Source of the DNA: Dyadobacter sandarakinus
Lineage (GTDB): Bacteria > Bacteroidota > Bacteroidia > Cytophagales > Spirosomataceae
Direction of reading: 5' to 3'
Length of the DNA: 64,000 bases
Assembly (NCBI RefSeq): GCF_016894445.1
Contig: NZ_CP056775.1
Coordinates: forward strand, 1,614,001 to 1,678,000
This document shows positions 34,849 to 44,403 of the stretch, piece after piece. Below the pieces are notes generated by a model. It did not search any database, was not told where the DNA came from, and saw only the letters and a program-made list of their open reading frames with translations. The translations under genes and the position numbers were made by a program. Each line of letters opens with the position of its first letter. Positions within the stretch are counted from its first letter, which is position 1.

Positions 34849-36279
34849 ATGGAACGACTCGATAAGCGCGTAGCAGGCAGCCTGACCCGGTTTTATGTAG
34901 TGGCTTTGTGCGTGGTAGCGATGCTGACGATCAGCGGGCTGTTCCTGATCAGAAGAGCGATCAACCGCCTCAATCACGACAGCCGGATTGTGAATGTGGC
35001 AGGGCGCCAGCGTATGCTGAGCCAGCGGCTGACCAAGCTTGCGGTGCTGAAAACAACCGGCATCCCTCACCGTGACCATGCGGATGCAGCAGCGCTGCTG
35101 GATCAATGGAAGAACAGCCACCAGCAGCTTGCCAGCCGGAAGTTGCCGGTGGGCGGGCGGCTGGTGGTTTGGAAAAGCCAGGCTCTGGACTCCATGTTTG
35201 CGGCACTTAACCCTGTGTTCGATAGCCTCTTCGTGCAGCTTTCGAATGCAGCGGGCGACAGTACGCCGGTACGCGACCGGCAGCTGGCACTGGGCCATGT
35301 ACTGGATAAGGAGCAGGAATACCTGGCCGGGATGGACCGCATTGTGTATCAGTTTGACCGGGAAAATGTGGGCCGGCTGGAAAACCTGGAAAGGATCGAA
35401 TGGATCCTGGACATCATGACGATCCTGGTGCTGTTTGCGGAAGGTTTACTGATCTTTAGACCGGTGGTCAACACCACAAGGCGGGTGGTGAGAATGCTCA
35501 CCGAGTCGGAGAATGCTTTGCAGCAGTCCAATGAAAAGCTGAAGGAAACGAACCGGCAACTGGTGGTCGCCCAGAATGAGCTGCTGCGGGTGGAAGAGGA
35601 AAAATATGCATTGCAGCTGGCCGAAGACCGCGTACGGGCTGCGGCGCTTATTGAGGGGCAGGAAGAAGAACGAAAACGCTTTGCGCTGGAACTGCACGAC
35701 GGCATAGGCCAGATGCTCACGGCGCTGAAACTGCATGCCGAAAAGCTGAAAAGCGTGCAGTTTCATGAAGAAAAGCATCAGAAACAGTTTGGAAGACTGA
35801 CCGCGCTGGTGCAGGATATCATTCAGACGACCCGACAGGTATCGTTCAATCTAATGCCCTCGGTACTGAGCGACTTCGGGCTGCAGGCAGCTCTGAAGCT
35901 TTTGTGCGGGCAAACTGCGGAAGCCTCGGGCATACGGATCGACTTTGCCGTGGTAGCGGATGACAGCGTAAAGCTCGAACGTGCTGTGGAAACGGGCTTG
36001 TACCGCATTGCCCAGGAAGCGCTCAACAATGCAGTAAAGCACGCACGTGCCACCCACATTGATATGAAACTGCATCAAAATCACCACCTGCTGACCCTGG
36101 AAATTGCGGATAACGGAAAAGGTTTCTTAATTAGTAACCTGAACACGGAACCTGCACCGCCCCGCATCCATCAAGGAATTGAGAATATCCGTACGCGTAC
36201 CCAGCTGCTCAACGGACATCTGGAGATCATTTCGAAGGTGGACAGCGGAACAAGGCTGGTGATACGGGTTGATTTGTAA
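34849..36279 (+). CDS. Sensor histidine kinase with NarX/PilJ-like nitrate-sensing segment
   Basis: This 476-residue membrane kinase has TM1 at residues ~15-34 and TM2 at ~186-205 ('ILDIMTILVLFAEGLLIF'). The periplasmic part starts with 'DSRIVNVAGRQRMLSQRLTK' (44-63), which resembles the PilJ/NarX P-box that binds nitrate in NarX. A coiled coil follows TM2, then a HisKA_3 dimerisation domain with phospho-accepting His283 ('ALELHDGIGQML') and a HATPase with 'EALNNAVKHARA' and 'DNGKGF'. It starts 5 bp after nirD and is followed 12 bp later by a LuxR-type regulator. It likely senses nitrate or nitrite for control of this cluster (inference from P-box and context). Confidence 0.9.
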   Translation: MERLDKRVAGSLTRFYVVALCVVAMLTISGLFLIRRAINRLNHDSRIVNVAGRQRMLSQRLTKLAVLKTTGIPHRDHADAAALLDQWKNSHQQLASRKLPVGGRLVVWKSQALDSMFAALNPVFDSLFVQLSNAAGDSTPVRDRQLALGHVLDKEQEYLAGMDRIVYQFDRENVGRLENLERIEWILDIMTILVLFAEGLLIFRPVVNTTRRVVRMLTESENALQQSNEKLKETNRQLVVAQNELLRVEEEKYALQLAEDRVRAAALIEGQEEERKRFALELHDGIGQMLTALKLHAEKLKSVQFHEEKHQKQFGRLTALVQDIIQTTRQVSFNLMPSVLSDFGLQAALKLLCGQTAEASGIRIDFAVVADDSVKLERAVETGLYRIAQEALNNAVKHARATHIDMKLHQNHHLLTLEIADNGKGFLISNLNTEPAPPRIHQGIENIRTRTQLLNGHLEIISKVDSGTRLVIRVDL

Positions 36280-36291
36280 ACAAACCTGAAC

Positions 36292-36948
36292 ATGCCGATA
36301 AGGATTTTGGTTGTAGACGACCACTCTGTCGTGAGGCAGGGCATTATTACCCTGCTGGAAGATGAAGATGACCTGGTGATCGCGGGAGAAGCCGCAGACG
36401 GAGACGAAGTGCCTGGTATGGTGGACAAGGTCCGCCCCGACCTCATCCTGCTCGATCTGACTATGCCGCGCATGTCGGGCATAGACGTGATCCGCGAGAT
36501 CGTACCGGCTTTCCCGAAAGTCAGCATCCTGGTATTCAGCATGCACAACAATCCCGACTACATCCTGGCGGCAGCGCTAAACGGGGCCGCAGGTTACCTG
36601 CAAAAAGATACCAGCCGGGACGAAATGCTTGCGGCGATCCGCAGCATTGCCCGGGGTGAGCTGTACTACCCGCCATACGCCTCGTCCATTATCATCCGGA
36701 AACTGCTGAAACAGGCACTTCTTAAACCGGAACCCGAACCGGAAGACGGTGCCGGCAAAGGCGTATGGAACATGCTTACACCCCGCGAGCAGCAGATCCT
36801 GCAATGCCTGGTAGAAGGGATGAGCAGCAGGGAAATTGCCGAGAAGTTTGATATCAGCGCCAATACCGTGGCCAACCAGCGGGCCAGTATCATGAAAAAA
36901 TTAAATGTCCGCAACACGGCAGGGCTGATCAGTCTCACTCTGAAGTAA
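36292..36948 (+). CDS. NarL/LuxR-family response regulator
   Basis: This 218-residue protein has a receiver domain (residues 1-~120, 'RILVVDDHSVVRQGI', phosphorylation Asp55 in 'LILLDLTMPRMSG', conserved Lys in 'YLQKDTS') and a C-terminal LuxR helix-turn-helix ('LTPREQQILQCLVEGMSSREIAEKFDISANTVANQRASIMKKL'). It is the partner of the kinase encoded 12 bp upstream. Its likely targets are the nitrate and nitrite promoters in the divergent region, and possibly the TonB-dependent receptor 110 bp downstream. The targets are inferred only. Confidence 0.93.
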   Translation: MPIRILVVDDHSVVRQGIITLLEDEDDLVIAGEAADGDEVPGMVDKVRPDLILLDLTMPRMSGIDVIREIVPAFPKVSILVFSMHNNPDYILAAALNGAAGYLQKDTSRDEMLAAIRSIARGELYYPPYASSIIIRKLLKQALLKPEPEPEDGAGKGVWNMLTPREQQILQCLVEGMSSREIAEKFDISANTVANQRASIMKKLNVRNTAGLISLTLK

Positions 36949-36980
36949 GCCCGGGCATGCGCACAGAGAATTTACAGTAA

Positions 36981-36998
36981 GGTAACAGTACGGTAACA
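36981..36998. promoter_or_regulatory. Direct repeat GGTAACA upstream of the TonB-dependent receptor
   Basis: GGTAACA occurs at 36981-36987 and again at 36992-36998. The 11-bp period is about one helical turn, compatible with tandem binding by a response regulator. It lies about 60 bp upstream of the receptor start at 37059 and just after the LuxR-type regulator gene. No binding data exist. Confidence 0.35.
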
Positions 36999-37058
36999 TC
37001 GGGCAGTTGGAATTGACCTTTTTTTGCACCCAAATTTTCAAGTCAATTCAATTTCAAG

Positions 37059-40000
37059 ATGATGGGAAACCGTTTACCATTTCACTCCTGCCTGGTTTTG
37101 CTCCTGTTCCTGCTGTTTGGAACCGGCGCAATGGCCCAGACTATCCAGGCCTCTATAACAGGTACTGTTACTGACAATCAGAATGTTGAACTTGCCGGCG
37201 CAACTGTGCAGGTCCGCAATGAATCCACCGGCTTTACTACCGGGACCGTTACCAATGCCAAAGGTGAATATGCATTCAGGGAGCTGCCGCTGGGCGGTCC
37301 CTACACCGTTACAGCCACCTACGTGGGCTTTGGCGAGCAGAAACAGACGGGCTACATCCTCCACCAGGGTGATGCCGTGAAGGTAAAGATGAGCATGGTG
37401 GAAGCCGGTCAGACGCTGGAAGTAGTAAGCGTAGTGGCTTCCGGTATCAAAAACAAAATTGAGAACCTGGGTGCGTCCACCTCGATTTCGGCCCGGGACA
37501 TTACTCGCCTGCCTGTAAACGGACGCAATTTCACATCCCTCATGGACCTTTCCCCATTAAGCCGCGGCGGTAATATTGCCGGGCAGCTGGGCTCTTCCAC
37601 GGGTTATACCATTGACGGTATGAGTTCCAAAAATCCAACCTCGGCCGGTGCCACGACCAGCCGGAGCGGAGCGCCCTACTCTATCTCGATCGAAGCAGTG
37701 CGCGAATTTCAGGTGGTGACCAACCAATACGATGTGACTTACGGCCGCAGCGGTGGCGGTACGATCAGTGCGGTGACCAAATCGGGTACCAACCAGCTGA
37801 GCGGTAGTGCATTTAACTACACCCGCGCTGACTGGTTGTCGAGCCCGTATGATATCCGCGGTAACAAAATCAACAACAAGTTTGCTACCAACCAGTTTGG
37901 ATTTTCCCTGGGCGGGCCCATTCTGAAAGACAAGCTGCACTTTTTTGTGGCATGGGATCACCAGCAAGACAGCCGTCCCCTGATCATTGCCGACATTCTG
38001 AGTCCTGTTGACGAAAACCGTTTTAATGTTACCAGAACTACGCTCGACCAGTTTGTAAACATTGCCCGCAGCAAGTACGGCATGGCCGACACGCAGCAGT
38101 TTGGCACATTTGACAAAAAGCGCGGCTCGGATGCAGCATTTGCCCGTATTGACTGGCAGCTGAACAACCGGAACCTGCTCACGATCCGCAACAACTACAC
38201 CAACGACCGCAACAAGCTGGGGCTGGCAGATAATACCACGATCAATGCCTACGAGTCTTACGGAAATGACTACAACCAGGACAACAGCCTGCTGGCATCG
38301 CTTCGCTCGACACTCAGCTCAAAACTGACCAACGAGCTGAAAGTGCAGCATTTATTTGTAAAACAAAGAAGTGCGCCCGGCGACCAGCTTCCTTCCGCGA
38401 ACATTCCGCGGGCCATCGTGGAAAACATTAACTCGGTGCTGAGCGACGGTTCTTCACGTTCGACCAACATTCAGATGGGCGGTCACCGCTTTGCGCAGGA
38501 GCGTTTTACCAACAATGTGCTGCAACTGGTGGACAACCTGTATTATAATACAGATAAAGTGGAGTATACTTTTGGTGCGGACATCATGATGACCCGCTCG
38601 CATTCCACCTATGGTTCGGAGGTAAATGGTCGTTTCCATTACAATGTGGATGCCGCTGCGGGGAAGACTTCCCTTGACCAGTTCAATGAACTGAAACCTT
38701 ACCGCTACTACCGGGAAGTGCCTTTGATGGACGACTGGTCTGTAAAAGGAACCATCTGGAATGCAGGCGTTTATGGCCAGTTAAAGACTACCCTCGCAAC
38801 TGGCCTGGACGTAACCGCAGGCTTGCGCCTCGACTACGCGCATTATCCGAGCTCCCCATTGAACCAGACTTTGTACGACGCTTTGCAAATCCGTACGGAT
38901 AACAAGATCAAGTCGTTCGTGGTGCAGCCGCGTGTGCAGTTTACCTGGGATGTTAACGACAAGCATACCGACATTTTCCGTCTTGGCGGCGGCGTGTTTG
39001 CTTCGGATATCAACAATTATGTGGTGATCAACAACCTTACCTTTGACGGAAAGCACCTGGCTACTGTGGATGTGCGCAGCCCGAACATCCCTACGCCGGA
39101 TTTTGCAGCTTACCGTGCCAACTACAACAGTATTCCATCCCTGTCCCAGTTTCAGTTGCCGACGATCAATACCAACGGTTCCGATGCCCGGGTACCGGTG
39201 ATGTACAAGGCCAACTTTTCATACAACAAATACCTGACAGACAAGCTGAAAGTGGGTGTTGCGGGATACATGACCCTGGGTCGCAATAACTATATGTATG
39301 TGGACAGGAACATGGTGGATGAGCCGTTTTTCCGTCTTGCCAATGAAGGTAACCGCGGCGTGTACGTTCCGGGAGGCATTGATATGCCAACCAATGGCGC
39401 GGGTGACTGGCTGAAAGGACGCAAAAGCACGCAGTTCGGCCGTGTACTGGAACTGAACAGCCAGGGAAAAGTAAATTCGTTCTCCTTTGTAGCAGATGTT
39501 AAATACCAGTACTTCCGCGACGGGGAGATCACTTTGAGCTATACCTACAATGATGTGAAGGACAATACCTCATTCAATGGTAACGTAGCAAACAGCGCAA
39601 CACTTTCCCTGCCGGTAAGGGATGATCCGCGTAACCTGAGCCTCATGTCGTACTCCGACAACCAGTTTCGTAACAAGATCGTATTTTATGGCTCACTGCC
39701 AAGCTTCTGGGGTGTCAATGTGGGAGTACGCTACTCGGGAATCGGTGGTACGCGTTATACCCTGCTTTCGGGCGGTAATACCAACGGAGACTTTGTAGGT
39801 ACCAATGACCTTGCATTTGTATTTGACAGAAACGACGCCAGCGTACCTGAAAACGTGAGAACGGGTCTTCAGGCCATCCTGGACAACCCCAATGCCAGTC
39901 AGAGCATTAAGGATTATATCATCAAGAACTCGGGTAAAATTGCGGAAAGAAACGGGGGCATCAACAGCTTTTACGGTGTGTTTGATATCCGCGCTTCAAA

Positions 40001-40271
40001 ACGCATCCGCATCGCGGGAACGCACGCGATCGAAGTATCTGCGGATATCTTCAACTTTGCCAACTTCCTGAACAAGGAATGGGGCCGGAACAAGTCACTG
40101 GGTACTCAAAACCTTTATGCACTGGGTGTACCCGCTACAAAAGACACCCCTGCCATTCCTGCATTTGACAGGACCAAAAACCAGTTTGTATACCGTGTCA
40201 ACACGGCTGGTGTGGTGACGCCTTCGGGCAACCCTTACCAGGTACAGATCGGTTTGCGTTACAGCTTTTAA
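37059..40271 (+). CDS. TonB-dependent outer-membrane receptor with carboxypeptidase-regulatory-like N-terminal domain
   Basis: This 1070-residue protein has a signal peptide cleaved after 'GTGAMAQ'. A CarboxypepD_reg-like Ig fold follows ('ASITGTVTDNQNVELAGATVQVRN', residues ~30-110), then a plug with 'DITRLPVNGRNFTSLMDLSP' and 'GYTIDGMSSKNP', and a 22-strand barrel rich in Tyr and Asn ending in 'VQIGLRYSF' with terminal Phe. The order resembles Oar-like receptors. No SusD-like partner lies beside it, so a glycan-uptake pair is not indicated. The substrate is unknown. It is monocistronic, with a strong terminator behind. Confidence 0.92.
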   Translation: MMGNRLPFHSCLVLLLFLLFGTGAMAQTIQASITGTVTDNQNVELAGATVQVRNESTGFTTGTVTNAKGEYAFRELPLGGPYTVTATYVGFGEQKQTGYILHQGDAVKVKMSMVEAGQTLEVVSVVASGIKNKIENLGASTSISARDITRLPVNGRNFTSLMDLSPLSRGGNIAGQLGSSTGYTIDGMSSKNPTSAGATTSRSGAPYSISIEAVREFQVVTNQYDVTYGRSGGGTISAVTKSGTNQLSGSAFNYTRADWLSSPYDIRGNKINNKFATNQFGFSLGGPILKDKLHFFVAWDHQQDSRPLIIADILSPVDENRFNVTRTTLDQFVNIARSKYGMADTQQFGTFDKKRGSDAAFARIDWQLNNRNLLTIRNNYTNDRNKLGLADNTTINAYESYGNDYNQDNSLLASLRSTLSSKLTNELKVQHLFVKQRSAPGDQLPSANIPRAIVENINSVLSDGSSRSTNIQMGGHRFAQERFTNNVLQLVDNLYYNTDKVEYTFGADIMMTRSHSTYGSEVNGRFHYNVDAAAGKTSLDQFNELKPYRYYREVPLMDDWSVKGTIWNAGVYGQLKTTLATGLDVTAGLRLDYAHYPSSPLNQTLYDALQIRTDNKIKSFVVQPRVQFTWDVNDKHTDIFRLGGGVFASDINNYVVINNLTFDGKHLATVDVRSPNIPTPDFAAYRANYNSIPSLSQFQLPTINTNGSDARVPVMYKANFSYNKYLTDKLKVGVAGYMTLGRNNYMYVDRNMVDEPFFRLANEGNRGVYVPGGIDMPTNGAGDWLKGRKSTQFGRVLELNSQGKVNSFSFVADVKYQYFRDGEITLSYTYNDVKDNTSFNGNVANSATLSLPVRDDPRNLSLMSYSDNQFRNKIVFYGSLPSFWGVNVGVRYSGIGGTRYTLLSGGNTNGDFVGTNDLAFVFDRNDASVPENVRTGLQAILDNPNASQSIKDYIIKNSGKIAERNGGINSFYGVFDIRASKRIRIAGTHAIEVSADIFNFANFLNKEWGRNKSLGTQNLYALGVPATKDTPAIPAFDRTKNQFVYRVNTAGVVTPSGNPYQVQIGLRYSF

Positions 40272-40290
40272 ATGAGTGGATATTATATGC

Positions 40291-40325
40291 AAAAGCCGCC
40301 GGGGTTCCCGGCGGCTTTCTTTGTT
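40291..40325 (+). terminator. Bidirectional rho-independent terminator
   Basis: The GC-rich stem GCCGCCGGG / CCCGGCGGC (40295-40303 and 40307-40315) is extended by A-T pairs on both sides, with a 3-nt loop and T-rich sequence after. The A run before it can act as a T run on the opposite strand, so it probably also ends the convergent response-regulator gene. Confidence 0.85.
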
Positions 40326-40354
40326 TTCAGCCCTAAGCCAATATACCTGCTGCC

Positions 40355-41026
40355 TCAGCTTTCCCGCAGCGTGTAGCCCCGGCCGATTACGGTATGGATC
40401 AGTTTCTGGTCAAAGTCACGGTCGACCTTACGCCTCAGGTAATTGATGTACACATCGATCAGGTTCGTATTTGTTTCCAGTCTCAGGTCCCATACATTTT
40501 CAAAAATATCGCTCCTGCCCACGATCCTGCCCTTATTGATCATCAGGTATTCAAGCAGGTCATACTCTCTTTTAGAAAGCTCGATCAGCTGTCCGGCCCT
40601 TCTTACCACCTGTGCGTCCATGTCAATGGTCAGGTCGTGAAGCTGCATGTAGCGGGGCGAGTTCACGGGCATATTCCGCCGGGTGAGGGCTTTGATCCGT
40701 AAAATCAGCTCCTGAAAGTCGAAGGGCTTGGTCAGGTAATCATCGGCTCCTGCGTGGAAACCGGCAATTTTGTCCTGCAAGGTACCCAGCGCGGTCAGTA
40801 CCAGCACGGGTGTCTGCGCCCAGTGTGTTTTAATGTACGCGCAGAGGTCAAATCCATTGCCGGGCAAGCTGATGTCGAGGATAACGGAATCAAAGTTGCG
40901 TTGTTCAAGAATGCGTTTCCCAATCAGGTCGTCGTAAGCAATTTCCAGGTAGATCTGTTCATTAAAAAAGGTCTTCTGGATCAGGCCGGCCAGTTTGGGA
41001 TCATCTTCCACCAATAATACATGCAT
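40355..41026 (-). CDS. OmpR-family response regulator (orphan)
   Basis: This 223-residue protein has a receiver domain (phospho-acceptor Asp51 in 'FDSVILDISLPGNG', Lys in 'DYLTKPFDFQEL') and a winged-helix DNA-binding domain ('LIELSKREYDLLEYLMINKG', 'VYINYLRRKVD', 'IHTVIGRGYTLRE'), the CusR/OmpR layout. No histidine kinase gene lies beside it: dnaE2 is upstream on the same strand after 135 bp and the TonB receptor is convergent. Its kinase must be elsewhere, and its target is unknown. Confidence 0.92.
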   Translation of the reverse strand: MHVLLVEDDPKLAGLIQKTFFNEQIYLEIAYDDLIGKRILEQRNFDSVILDISLPGNGFDLCAYIKTHWAQTPVLVLTALGTLQDKIAGFHAGADDYLTKPFDFQELILRIKALTRRNMPVNSPRYMQLHDLTIDMDAQVVRRAGQLIELSKREYDLLEYLMINKGRIVGRSDIFENVWDLRLETNTNLIDVYINYLRRKVDRDFDQKLIHTVIGRGYTLRES

Positions 41027-41120
41027 GTCCTATATAAGCTCATTTGAACGCCAATCTATTTTTGACGTCTTATAACGGGCTTAAAGCAAAATTAAAAAGC
41101 CATTAAACCAGTTCTTAAAG

Positions 41121-41145
41121 CCTGCCTTGCCAGCCTGCAGGCAGG
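41121..41145 (-). terminator. Weak stem-loop after dnaE2
   Basis: CCTGCC (41121-41126) pairs with GGCAGG (41140-41145) around a 13-nt loop. On the minus strand it is followed by CTTTAAG, a poor T tract. It lies 17 bp past the dnaE2 stop and could be a weak terminator. Confidence 0.3.
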
Positions 41146-41161
41146 TCAACTTTTCAATCTG

Positions 41162-44100
41162 CTATCTGAAATTGCGGCCGGAATGGAAGATCTCTCCCTG
41201 TATTACCTCCCGCACCTGCGTTTTCCTGTTGACTGCCTGCGAGGCATATTCATCCTTTTCGTCAGCGCGTGACAAGGTGAGTACGGCCGGGTCGCGTTTC
41301 ACGCTGCTGAGCTCGCGCAGCAGAGGCGAAAGGTCATGGCAGCTTTTTACAATCACATGGGTAACGTCGCCATCACGCTGCAATTTGCCTTGTACCATCA
41401 GCAGCCGCGCATGCAGGATTTCCTTGCGGTATTTTTCAAAAAGGCCCTGGAAAATGACCAGGTTGGCAAACCCGGTTTCATCCTCAATAGTAATAAAACA
41501 TACCCCTCCTGCCGTGCCGGGCCTTTGTCTTACCAGTACGAGGCCTGCTACTTTCACGGGCATCATGTTTCCGATAAGGTCCAGCTGTTTTGCGGTAATT
41601 ACCTTTTTTTCATTCAGTTTTTCCCTGACAAAACCTACCGGATGCGCTTTCAGCGACATGGATATGGAGGCGTAATCATGTACCACATGCTCCGAAAGGC
41701 TCATGCCCGGCAAACTGACCTGCGGCTCCCGGCTGCTTTCGGAAGGTTGTCCTGCAAACAACCCCACCGGCCTGTCGCTCAGCGCGGACACTTCCCACAA
41801 TGCGCTGCGCCGGTCGAGGCCGATGGAGCGGAATGCATCCGCATCGGCCAGCTTTTCGAGAGCCGCCTCGGGTACGCCCGCTTCTCTGACGGCGGCAATG
41901 CTTTTGTAGGCACGGGTTCTTCCGGCGAGCAGCAGCTGTATATCCTCCTGCCGTAAGCCCTTGATCTGCCTGAAACCCAGCCGCACGGCGCAGTACCTGC
42001 CCGCTTTCTCTTCCAGTGTGATGTCCCATTGAGAAAAGTTGATATCAATTTCCCTGACGACCACATCATGCTTCCGGGCATCACTGACGAGCTGCGCGGG
42101 CTGGTAAAAGCCCATGGGCTGGCTGTTGAGCAGGGCCGCAGCAAACACGTCGGGAAAGTAGCATTTGATAAAAGCGGATACATACACCAGCAATGCAAAA
42201 CTGGCGGCGTGGCTTTCGGGAAAACCGTAGCTGCCGAATCCTTCCAGCTGCTTGAAGATCCGCTGGGAAAACTCCTCGGTATACCCGCGCTCCATCATGC
42301 CTTTGGTAAGCTTTTCCTGAAACCGGGTGACCATACCCTTGGCCTTGAAAGTAGCCATGCTCCGACGCAGCTCGTCGGCCTCCGACGGTGTAAAGCCGGC
42401 AGCTACAATCGCGATTTTCATTGCCTGCTCCTGAAAAAGGGGCACGCCCAGGGTTTTGGATAAAATCTCTTCAAGTTCTTTGGAAGGATATATTACTTTC
42501 TCCTTATTGTTCCGGCGGCGTAGGTAAGGGTGTACCATATCGCCCTGAATAGGCCCCGGACGCACAATCGCCACTTCAATCACCAGATCATAAAACTCCT
42601 TCGGGCGCAGGTGCGGCAGCATAGCCTGCTGGGCCCGGCTTTCAATCTGGAATACGCCAATGGTATCCGCATTGCTGATCATTTCGTACACGCCCGCGTC
42701 ATCCTGCGGCACCGTGGCGAGGGTGTAGGATTGGTTGTAATGTTTTTCGAGCAGATCAAATGCTTTCCGGATGCAGGTAAGCATGCCGAGCGCCAGCACA
42801 TCAATTTTCAGAAAACCCAGGGTATCAATATCATCCTTGTTCCACTCAATGCAGGTACGGTCTTTCATGCGGGCATTCAGCACCGGGCACAGGTCGGAGA
42901 GCTTGCCCTGGGTAATCACAAACCCGCCCGTATGCTGCCCGAGCTGGCGCGGAAACCCCATAAACTGCCGGGTGAGGTCCAGGATTTTCAGCAGATGCGG
43001 ATCCCCGGGATTGAAACCCTGCTCGGTCACGCGCGTCCCGTCAAACCATTCGTCTGTAAACTCCCAGATAGCGCCGGCAAGCCGGTTGATGGCATCCAGC
43101 GACATACCCATGGCTTTGGCCACATCACGCACTGCCCCGCGCTGGTGCTGCTGTGTCACCGTAGCCACAATGCCCGCCCGGTCGCGGCCATACTTCTGGT
43201 AAATGTACTGGATCACTTCCTCCCTTCGCTCGTGCTCAAAGTCTACATCAATGTCGGGCGGTTCATTGCGGGCAGACGAAATAAACCTTTCAAACAGCAG
43301 ACTGAACTTGGTGGGGTCCACTGCAGTAATGCCCAGGCAGTAGCACACCGTGGAGTTGGCTGCCGATCCCCGCCCCTGACAAAGTATTTTTTGCTCCCGG
43401 GCAAACCGTACAATGTCGTAAACGGTGAGGAAATAAGGGGCATAATCCATTTCCTCGATAAAAGTCATCTCGTGCTCGATGTTATCAATAATAACTTCCG
43501 GAATGCACGGCCCGTAATGGTCCATAGCGCCCTGCCAGGTAAGCACCTGCAGCATTTCCATGGGTGAGCGGTCCTGGGTTGTAATTTCTTCCGGATAAAT
43601 GTATTTTAAAGAACTGAGTGAAAACTGGCAGGCCTCTGCAATTTCCATGGTGCGGGCCAGGGCATCAGGATAATGCCTGAAAAGCCTTTCCATTTCATCC
43701 ATGGGTTTGAGGTACCGTTCCGAGTTTTCGTACAGCCGGAACCCTGCATTGTAAATCGTACATTTCTCCCGGATGCAGGTCAGGATGTCCTGCAACTCCC
43801 TCCTGCCCGGCTCATGGTAATGCACATCATTGGTAGCCACGAGCGGAATGTCCAGCTTTTCAGATAGCTGTGACAGCCGGAAAAGCTTTTTGACATCATC
43901 CCCCTGATACGACCGGTACATACCCAGGTACAGGTCACCGCCCAGCACCTGCCGGTATTCGGCCAGGTTCTTTTCAAAATCAGGATCAAAATGAAACGCT
44001 TCATTCAGCGTGGATGGTGGTACGGCTATGAACCTGATGTCCCCGGCATATTGGTACACATCCTTTTTATAGATGTCGCATTTTCCTTTCTCGGTCCGCA

Positions 44101-44389
44101 GATTACCCTCTGTTAGCAAGGCCGAAAGCCGGGAGTATGCGGGCTGGGTAGTCGGGTATGCCAGCAAGCTGGGCCCGTCGAGCAGATCGAGACGAACCGC
44201 GGGAATGATCGTAATGTCCTTTCCTTTGGCAGCCGCATGCGCCCTGACGATGCCGGCGAGGGTATTATGATCGGTGATCGCAATTTTTTTATACCCAAAA
44301 TAAAGCGCCTGCTCCACCAGCTCCTCGGGATGGGAAGCACCTTGGAGAAAGCTGAAATTGGTAGTAACCTGTAATTCCGTATAGCCCAT
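41162..44389 (-). CDS. dnaE2: Error-prone DNA polymerase DnaE2 (ImuC)
   Basis: This 1075-residue C-family polymerase alpha-subunit paralogue carries out translesion synthesis in the mutasome. The N-terminal PHP region has 'YTELQVTTNFSFLQGASHPEELV' and 'IAITDHNTLAGIVRAH', the DnaE2 signature. The palm carries catalytic acidic residues in 'PDIDVDFEHERR' near residue 380. A helix-hairpin-helix region and a C-terminal OB domain ('GLVLVRQRPGTAGGVCFITIEDETGFANLV') follow. It is shorter than replicative DnaE and lacks its far C-terminus. imuB lies 14 bp upstream. imuA, often the third gene of the unit, is at 50361 on the same strand. Confidence 0.95.
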   Translation of the reverse strand: MGYTELQVTTNFSFLQGASHPEELVEQALYFGYKKIAITDHNTLAGIVRAHAAAKGKDITIIPAVRLDLLDGPSLLAYPTTQPAYSRLSALLTEGNLRTEKGKCDIYKKDVYQYAGDIRFIAVPPSTLNEAFHFDPDFEKNLAEYRQVLGGDLYLGMYRSYQGDDVKKLFRLSQLSEKLDIPLVATNDVHYHEPGRRELQDILTCIREKCTIYNAGFRLYENSERYLKPMDEMERLFRHYPDALARTMEIAEACQFSLSSLKYIYPEEITTQDRSPMEMLQVLTWQGAMDHYGPCIPEVIIDNIEHEMTFIEEMDYAPYFLTVYDIVRFAREQKILCQGRGSAANSTVCYCLGITAVDPTKFSLLFERFISSARNEPPDIDVDFEHERREEVIQYIYQKYGRDRAGIVATVTQQHQRGAVRDVAKAMGMSLDAINRLAGAIWEFTDEWFDGTRVTEQGFNPGDPHLLKILDLTRQFMGFPRQLGQHTGGFVITQGKLSDLCPVLNARMKDRTCIEWNKDDIDTLGFLKIDVLALGMLTCIRKAFDLLEKHYNQSYTLATVPQDDAGVYEMISNADTIGVFQIESRAQQAMLPHLRPKEFYDLVIEVAIVRPGPIQGDMVHPYLRRRNNKEKVIYPSKELEEILSKTLGVPLFQEQAMKIAIVAAGFTPSEADELRRSMATFKAKGMVTRFQEKLTKGMMERGYTEEFSQRIFKQLEGFGSYGFPESHAASFALLVYVSAFIKCYFPDVFAAALLNSQPMGFYQPAQLVSDARKHDVVVREIDINFSQWDITLEEKAGRYCAVRLGFRQIKGLRQEDIQLLLAGRTRAYKSIAAVREAGVPEAALEKLADADAFRSIGLDRRSALWEVSALSDRPVGLFAGQPSESSREPQVSLPGMSLSEHVVHDYASISMSLKAHPVGFVREKLNEKKVITAKQLDLIGNMMPVKVAGLVLVRQRPGTAGGVCFITIEDETGFANLVIFQGLFEKYRKEILHARLLMVQGKLQRDGDVTHVIVKSCHDLSPLLRELSSVKRDPAVLTLSRADEKDEYASQAVNRKTQVREVIQGEIFHSGRNFR

Positions 44390-44403
44390 AGCGGCATTTA
44401 TTT

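Noticed and set aside
37059..40271. TonB-dependent receptor considered as a SusC of a polysaccharide utilisation locus
   Set aside because: No SusD-like gene, glycoside hydrolase or sugar-specific regulator adjoins it.
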